Assembly (NCBI GenBank): GCA_030686995.1
Contig: CM060680.1
Location: 199,379,322 to 199,443,321 of the forward strand
DNA from: Artemisia argyi
Lineage: Eukaryota; Streptophyta; Magnoliopsida; Asterales; Asteraceae
Reading direction: 5' to 3'
DNA length: 64,000 bases
The notes beneath the pieces are model-generated. The model was given only the letters and a program-made list of their open reading frames with translations, was not told where the DNA came from and did not search any database. How positions within the stretch are numbered: position 1 is the stretch's first letter; every line of letters starts with the position of its first letter. Both the position numbers and the translations under genes were made by a program. This document shows, in pieces, positions 57,865-64,000 of this stretch.

Positions 57865-57906
<42 letters not shown>
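57791..57906. repeat. Facing poly(T)49 and poly(A)41 tracts
   Basis: T run 57791-57839, 26 bases of unique sequence, then A run 57866-57906. The two can pair as a long hairpin. An AG repeat with A9 precedes it. Tract lengths are prone to sequencing error. Confidence 0.85.
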
Positions 57907-57908
<2 letters not shown>

Positions 57909-58433
57909 AGAAATATTTAATAAAGGGGATTGATATCGAGTTACAAAGTTGGCTACTAAGAAAATTTTCTCATTCCTACAAACACACAAATTGAATGATG
58001 AGAGCTTTAATTCATTGAAGATAACTCTTTTTTAATTTGGGGCCATATTTGTCAATAGACGTGCTCGATCAGCCATGTGACAACATCGTATCATGAAGAT
58101 ATTTCCGGCAAACCCCATTATGTATAAACAACCTTCCAAAAAAGATGATGTATATTTTAGTTATAAGTCAACTATCATGTTTTAGTCTCAAACAAAATTT
58201 ATTATTTTTTAATGAACAATAGGATAGGTTCGTAATCTTATAAAATATTCATATTTCTTATGACGTGAGGCTTTTAATGAGTCAAGTGAACATAGTCCAA
58301 ACCTAAACAAAATTTTAATCGGTCCTTGAGCCCAAAATTTGCTCCACGGTAAAAGTCGGTGTCAATTCCTTCACGTCAACAACATTGAATCACATTTTAT
58401 GTGCACCCATAGCCTAAATAGTGATGCTATTAA

Positions 58434-58463
58434 AATAAATAAATAAATAAATAAATAAATAAA
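58434..58463. repeat. (AAAT)n microsatellite
   Basis: About seven AAAT units, preceding AAAAAAGACCGC. Confidence 0.9.
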
Positions 58464-58622
58464 AAAGACCGCACACAAATTAAAAGGTGTCATCGTTGGG
58501 ATGACAATGCCCCATGACACCGAGTATAAACTCTGTTTTCATTGGATCAATAACCCCAATAATGACTTTGTGATACTAAGAGCTCTTTAACGATTACCAA
58601 AATATTTAGTAAGATAAAAGAA

Positions 58623-60754
58623 GAGTAAACTGCAAAAAATTGTCCTTGTGGTTTGGCCAAATAGTAAACACCGTCCCTATCCTTTCGAAAGTTCCGACAC
58701 TGTCCTTGTGAAAAACTTTGACTTGCAAATTTCGTCTTTGGCTATGATGAAATGCGTAAAACACCCTTGTCTTGAACCTAGAGTATTTAAATTAGATTTA
58801 ACTTCTTATTTAGAAAAGAAAAACTATAAATAAATCATGGATCAGATGAAGAAGTTCAATTCATCTTCAAAAACAATTCATCCCCAAATCATCTATATCT
58901 TAAAATTCACTATCATCTTCAAAACCCTTAAATTAAAAACAAACAAACACCTAGATCAAAAACAAATCTATCATCATCCTAAACCTCTACATCCATTAAC
59001 ATCCCCACTCAAATGAAATAAAAAAACACTAAATCAAAAACAAATAACCTACCAACTCATACACACACACATACTACACATACATTACACACAAGAGTCC
59101 AACAATTTGCTAGATCCCACGGAGGGTGACAACATGGTATGGTGGCGAGAGCAGTGGTGGATTTTAACCGGATCTAGGAGATTTTGTGTTCTTGTGTACA
59201 AAGACCCAATTTTAGATATTTAATAAGAGTAAGTGTTGATTTTTGTTAGAGAAGAACACCAACAAGCAAGAAGGGTGTGTATGTGTTGAAATTTCGTGTT
59301 CGTCCTGCACTTTTTTGGTGTGTGTGTTGGTCGTTGAGGTGATGAGGTGTTTGAGAAAATTTTCGTATCTAAATCTTGATGATGAAAAATCTTTGATGGG
59401 GTATTTGAATTTATTAGTTTGAGATTAAGTGCTTGAGATACATAAGTGTGGGTGTGTTTAGAGCTAGGAATATATGAAAGGTGATTGATGATAATTCTTG
59501 ACTTGTACCAATGATAATAATTTTGGGTTTCTTGAAATTTGTGAAGAATATGATACTATAAAATTAAGGATCCTAAATGGACACTAATTCCACTAAACAA
59601 ACCTTTTTTATATGAGAGATGATTTGCACACTCCACTTTATTATTTGCACACTCCATAATACATGCAGATAAAGCAGGATGTTGATATTGTACATGTACT
59701 TAATGCATTGATTAGGGTCTCTCAATCAAGTGTGAATGTATGCAAATCAATTCCTTTTCATATATTTTTTTATTTTCTTGGTAAGGTCATAAATATACTA
59801 CAAAGCATTGAAATTAGAAAATGCTGACTAAAAACATCACTTGCATCGGAAAGGGATACAACATTTAACATTGGACAAATTTAATAACACAAAAGTTTAA
59901 AGTTTAAATTTACTGTACTATTTAACGAAACAAACAACTCCATCGCCATACAAACTCACATTCCCGTCACGGCAGTCGCACCACCACTTAAGCAACCCCA
60001 TCATGATCCACCAAACATTCATTCATGTGCAATGTCCCAAACACCCTATTCATAAAATGAAATGAATGCATATACGAACACACATAAAAGCACACGAAAC
60101 GAAGGTTGGTGGTAGTGTTGGTAGTTGAATTTGGTGGAGGCGAGGTGGCGGTCGTCGTTTGGTGGTGCCAGTTGACGTTATGGGTTGCAATCAACGTTTG
60201 GTTATGGCTGCCGAGGTCTGGTGAGGGCAGATGGTGTTTGGATGTGGTAGTCGATTTGATGGAGCTTGTTGGGAGGGAAAGTTAGTGAAAAAGGATTGCG
60301 AGAAAAAGAGAGAATTTTTTGTTTTGAATGTGTTTTATGAAAATGATAATAAGTTGTATTGGAAATGTAAATAAAAAGATACAATTAATGGTGTAAAAAA
60401 GAACATGTTCCAACAAAAATGTAAAGTAATATTGTGGAAACAAGTAAAAATAATTAATTATTAGATAAAGAAAGGTCCATTTAATGGATAAATTGGGTTT
60501 TCTTAGAAGGACCCAAAATTAAACAACTATTTATTTGAAAATTGAAATAGAAAGAATATAATAATTTAAAATTAAACAACAATTCAAGTGAAAGTTAAAA
60601 AGAAAGAAGACAAGGTATTTAGTTGATTATTTTAGCCAAAGATTGAAGTTTGCAACCCAAAGTTTTTCATAAGGATGTTGTCTGCATTTTTGAAAGAATA
60701 AGAACTGTGTCAGCAATTCAGCCAAACCACATAGATGATTATTGCAGTTTACTC
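58623..60754. mobile_element. Non-autonomous Mutator-like element, 2.13 kb, long TIRs
   Basis: The left end starts GAGTAAACTGCAAAAAATTG and the right end, on the minus strand, GAGTAAACTGCAATAATC. The inverted repeat extends about 150 bp at roughly 75 percent identity (shared GTGGTTTGGC, GAAAAACTTTG, TTGCAAA/TTGCAAAC, TCTTTGGCTA, CCTTGTCTT). Flanks are ATAAAAGAA (58614-58622) and TTAAAAGAA (60755-60763), a 9-bp duplication with one mismatch. No transposase domain is found. The interior has CAT/ACC-rich patches (58850-59100) and TGGTGG-rich patches (59140-59160, 60100-60260), none with a recognised protein. Confidence 0.82.
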
Positions 60755-60763
60755 TTAAAAGAA

Positions 60764-61032
60764 TAGAACGCCACTTTTCAATCAATATACATGACACCCC
60801 TTTTGTTCTTTTAAGGTGTACCACCATACATGGACATGCAAGTTCATTTCCTGGGAGAATAACATAGGTTGTATATATTGCTGAGTAATTATTTTCAAAA
60901 CAAATGTTAATCATTTTTTATTGAAATCTTAGGAAATTTAAAAGAGAAGTTTTTATCCCATATAAATAAATGAAATAAAACAATATGAGTTTATAAGTGT
61001 TTCTATAAGTGTTATATTGTTTGTTTAAATCT
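60764..61032. other. Short intergenic stretch
   Basis: AT-rich sequence between the Mutator-like element and the retroposon; nothing recognised. Confidence 0.5.
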
Positions 61033-61046
61033 TGAATTAACAAGTT

Positions 61047-62815
61047 TTTTTTGGTAAAAGGGTTAATTCACCCCGTTAAAATTCATTACTCCAAAAAACG
61101 TTGAGGTACATAGGATGAGGGTGATATCTCTCACCTCAGTCCCTTAGGACACTTACAGACTCGAATATAAGAATGACACACCATTCCTATAACTTACAAT
61201 AAGATGAACCTACCAATAATGACATAATTACATAAAACATGACAATACTACTCAAGAAAAACACTTGAGCCTTCTAAATCACTTTGGCGGTCCACCTTAA
61301 CTTCCATGAAGAATCCACGAATACACATCCAAGCGATCTTCAACATATAATCAGATGATACAAAGGGTTTTGAACAAGACCCTTCTAACTTAACTTCCAC
61401 ATAGAGTACCAATCAACCCATTAAATAAGAATGCTGCCCGGATACAAGGGATCAAAAGGTACCCATCAAACATAGTTCTTTCCTCATTCATGGATCGTTA
61501 TATGTGAATTCAGGTCACAAAGAGTAGGAAAAGAAACCATGTAGCAATCAGAAACCATAGGGAAAACCCGAAACTTCCAGATCTTGAACATGAAGAAACC
61601 CATAACCAAGTTTCCCCGCCATCCAATTGCTCAATCCAAATCAAATCCATCTGTGTCTTCTATTAGTATTATGCAAGAAGCATAATCTAATAACCTAATA
61701 AGAATGCAATCCGTAGCAAGGTGAATTTGAAACATAAACAGGGTAGCCGCGACCCTAACTTCCAGCATATAGTAACTTGAACCAATCTTCAAAACAATCA
61801 CGAATGAGTCACATGAAGAGAGCCAAGGATCAAGACATATGCAACAACAATGATGGAACATGAACATGACATCATGAGCAACAACACTAATAGAACATGA
61901 ATGAGCAGCAACGGGACAAAGAACCATCGCTAAACCTGTTATGTACCAATGATGAGCCAATCAAACAACCACCAAGTTTACACAATCGTACCAATAGCAA
62001 ATCATCATCAAGAATTCAATAACATCAGCCCTAGTGGTACAAACACTTCCATGGGTAATTCAAACCCAACCTTGCAACTAATCTGACCCCCAAAACCAAA
62101 GTCAATCAGTATAATCATCATGAGCTAGGATTAAGAAACCCTAAATCCCATGAACATTCATCTCTCTCCTGACCCACGTACCATCATACCAAATAAAAAA
62201 CCTCCATATAAAAATCACGTACAGGTAATAACCACATGAATATCAAGAAAAATCAAAACCCTAAAAGATTAGGGTATTGTAATCTTCAAAGCATAACCAG
62301 CAACATAGATCGCACCACTTAGATAAAACCTTGCATGAACCAGATGCAATCTCAATCCCAACCAGAACATTAGATATAACAATGAAGAACATGTCAAAAT
62401 CGACTTTAAATAAGAATTAAGTATGTCAGTTTAGAGGACCAGATCTAAACAAGAATAACGAAACCCTAAATATATAGTAAACCGATTAGAAGCCCGAGTC
62501 GGTTTAGGAAAAAATAACAGCAAACCCTAAACAATTTAATCAATAACAACCAACAAACAATATGAGATCAGCAACAAAGACCAAAATCAAACGATTTGAA
62601 AGAGTTAATTGAGAAAACCGATTAGGGTTTTAGGGTTTAGTAAATAGCTAGGGACGAATATGGAATAAACACAAAGATAACCGACCCTCCACACTAACAA
62701 ACCAGATTCATTGTTGTTAATTTAATAATCCTAACAAAGATTAAAGAAAAAACAGATTAGATAGGAAGAATTTAGCCGGATTTGCTAGGGTGGAGGGACT
62801 GAAAATCGCCCCTAG
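61047..62815 (-). mobile_element. Non-coding retroposon with poly(A) tail and 14-bp TSD, 1.77 kb
   Basis: Bounded by perfect TGAATTAACAAGTT at 61033-61046 and 62816-62829. On the minus strand it starts CTAGGGGCGATTTTCAGTCC and ends AACCCTTTTACC followed by A6. The TTTTACC-poly(A) end resembles the LINE tail at 3451. No ORF over about 110 residues is open, and the longest (61631-61960) has no recognised domain. It could be a LINE-mobilised non-autonomous element or a retrocopy of a non-coding transcript. CCCTAAACCCTAA-like patches lie near its 5' end. Confidence 0.78.
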
Positions 62816-62829
62816 TGAATTAACAAGTT

Positions 62830-64000
62830 ATGTTGGCCTTGGTTCAATAACATAACATTCTTTAATTCATTACAAGAATTGTGTTGGTTTTTAACCAACC
62901 TTCACTTTCATTCAATAACCGTCAACGGAGATGGTTTGTAATTGTATTGGTTATTAACGAACGTACTCTTTTGTTCAATAACCGTCAACAAAGACGTGTT
63001 TGAACCGTCATAATTGTTCAAAACACTGTGACTATTAATTGTTTACGTGACTGGAAAAAAGTGTCATGAAAGGTGTCTGTTTGGTTGTTTGGTTTTTTAA
63101 ACAGTCCCCATAAATGGCAAACCCATTCTAACGATTTCATTCATTCAACATCCAAAGATCATATACAAAAACACCTCTCTTTCTTAACCCGATTGCTATA
63201 AATTATGTTTCTATAGAAGTATAATTTGTAGTGTCTTGAAACCGTCGATAACTCGGTAGTTCATCTAGATTATCACCACATCGTGTAGTGTTGATAATTG
63301 TTACATAAGTTGCTTCATTGCATATTAGGAAACAATTCGTCGGTAACCCAAAACATGATTGTTCGAAAAAACAGATGGAGCGAAATTGTTTTATGGACAA
63401 AAAAAAACACGCCTTGAAATAAGAATTAGTAGTGATTAACTTTGTTTTATAAAACCATCTATTTAAACCCCAGAAACAAGATGTATGAATTGATACACTT
63501 GTAAAAGTGGATGCTATTAACCCAACATAAAAATGAAAACATTTCATTAGTGAGTGTGTGTCGAAATTAATATTTCAAGCTGCTTATCAATATTTCAAGA
63601 TTTGTGTGTGTCGAAATTTAACAGTTTTTTTGTCCAAAAGTTATATATTTAGATATGTAACAATGCAGTTAGAGCCTAGATATCAGTAGAATATGCACGA
63701 GCTATATTGACCCTTATAAAATAAAAGCAAGCAATAAAATAAAACTTCAGTAAACATTTTAAACATACAGATTAGATTCAAACGTTGCCCACACATGACT
63801 AAAATATTTTTTTTAACATAAAATCAACACACCTTAACCTAATACGAGTACAAAGTTACCATTCATTTTATGCAATGGCTATCTTGCATAGACATAATCA
63901 CGTAAACAAACTAGTTTATTTACTAAAGTTACATAAAACTCACACGCCTAAATATACCAATAAAGACTTTATAGATTAAACAACTTATGCATCTTCTTGG
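62830..64000. other. Intergenic, no gene seen
   Basis: Contains two related patches with CAATAACCGTCAAC near 62911 and 62978, and two TTTCAAG/TGTGTGTCGAAATT patches near 63555-63620. No supported ORF, RNA gene or mobile-element end. Confidence 0.5.

Larger units (their letters stand above)
57071..58622. other. Intergenic, AT-rich, no gene seen
   Basis: Nothing is recognised apart from the homopolymer pair at 57791-57906 and an AAAT microsatellite at about 58434-58463. Confidence 0.5.

Overview
This is a nuclear plant window with spliced genes, no operons and dense nested transposons. Two families point to the daisy family (Asteraceae), possibly the Tanacetum/Artemisia side: the SIRE-type envelope-like and proline-rich ORFs, and the Myb/SANT-like transposon gene. 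That placement rests on remembered family resemblance, not on a search.

The host genes are three related B3-domain (REM-type) transcription-factor genes, all on the minus strand: a frameshifted copy C (7097-8362), copy A (16193-17448) and copy B (52365-53618). A and B share the same three-exon structure, with exon length differences that are multiples of three. They also share flanking sequence, so they are a local duplication. Spacer A (13366-16192) can be aligned by eye to spacer B, which is now broken into pieces: 18733-19039, 28652-28801, 33898-about 35150 and about 51420-52364. Spacer A therefore acts as an empty-site control for the insertions in spacer B.

Insertions in spacer B are: a Ty1/Copia element (19040-28646, TSD AAATA) that itself holds a solo LTR (21841-23473, TSD GACAT); a CACTA-type DNA element with no transposase (28802-33894, TSD AAC) that carries a 41-bp satellite with a 738-bp higher-order period; and a LINE with an intact 5' end (35551-51415, 13-bp TSD) whose ORF1 is split by a young SIRE-like LTR element (40915-50306, TSD GAATG). 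The SIRE-like element keeps gag, an envelope-like ORF and a proline-rich ORF but has no pol. It repeats the GC-rich motif cluster that precedes its LTR TATA box upstream of both 3' ORFs.

Left part: an LTR-like end (1-3088) inside a LINE ORF tail, a 180-bp Mutator-type MITE, a broken Myb/SANT-like transposon gene (4849-6243), B3 copy C, a Helitron (8765-9231), a degenerate LINE ORF1 (11358-13365) holding a SINE, and a TRIM (17923-18451). Right part: a Helitron-like element (54043-56702) with a captured kinesin-14 fragment, flanked by a 368-bp direct repeat; a long-TIR Mutator-like element (58623-60754); and a 1.77-kb non-coding retroposon with a 14-bp TSD (61047-62815). No rRNA gene, tRNA gene or CRISPR array was seen. 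The only plausible intact host genes are B3 copies A and B.
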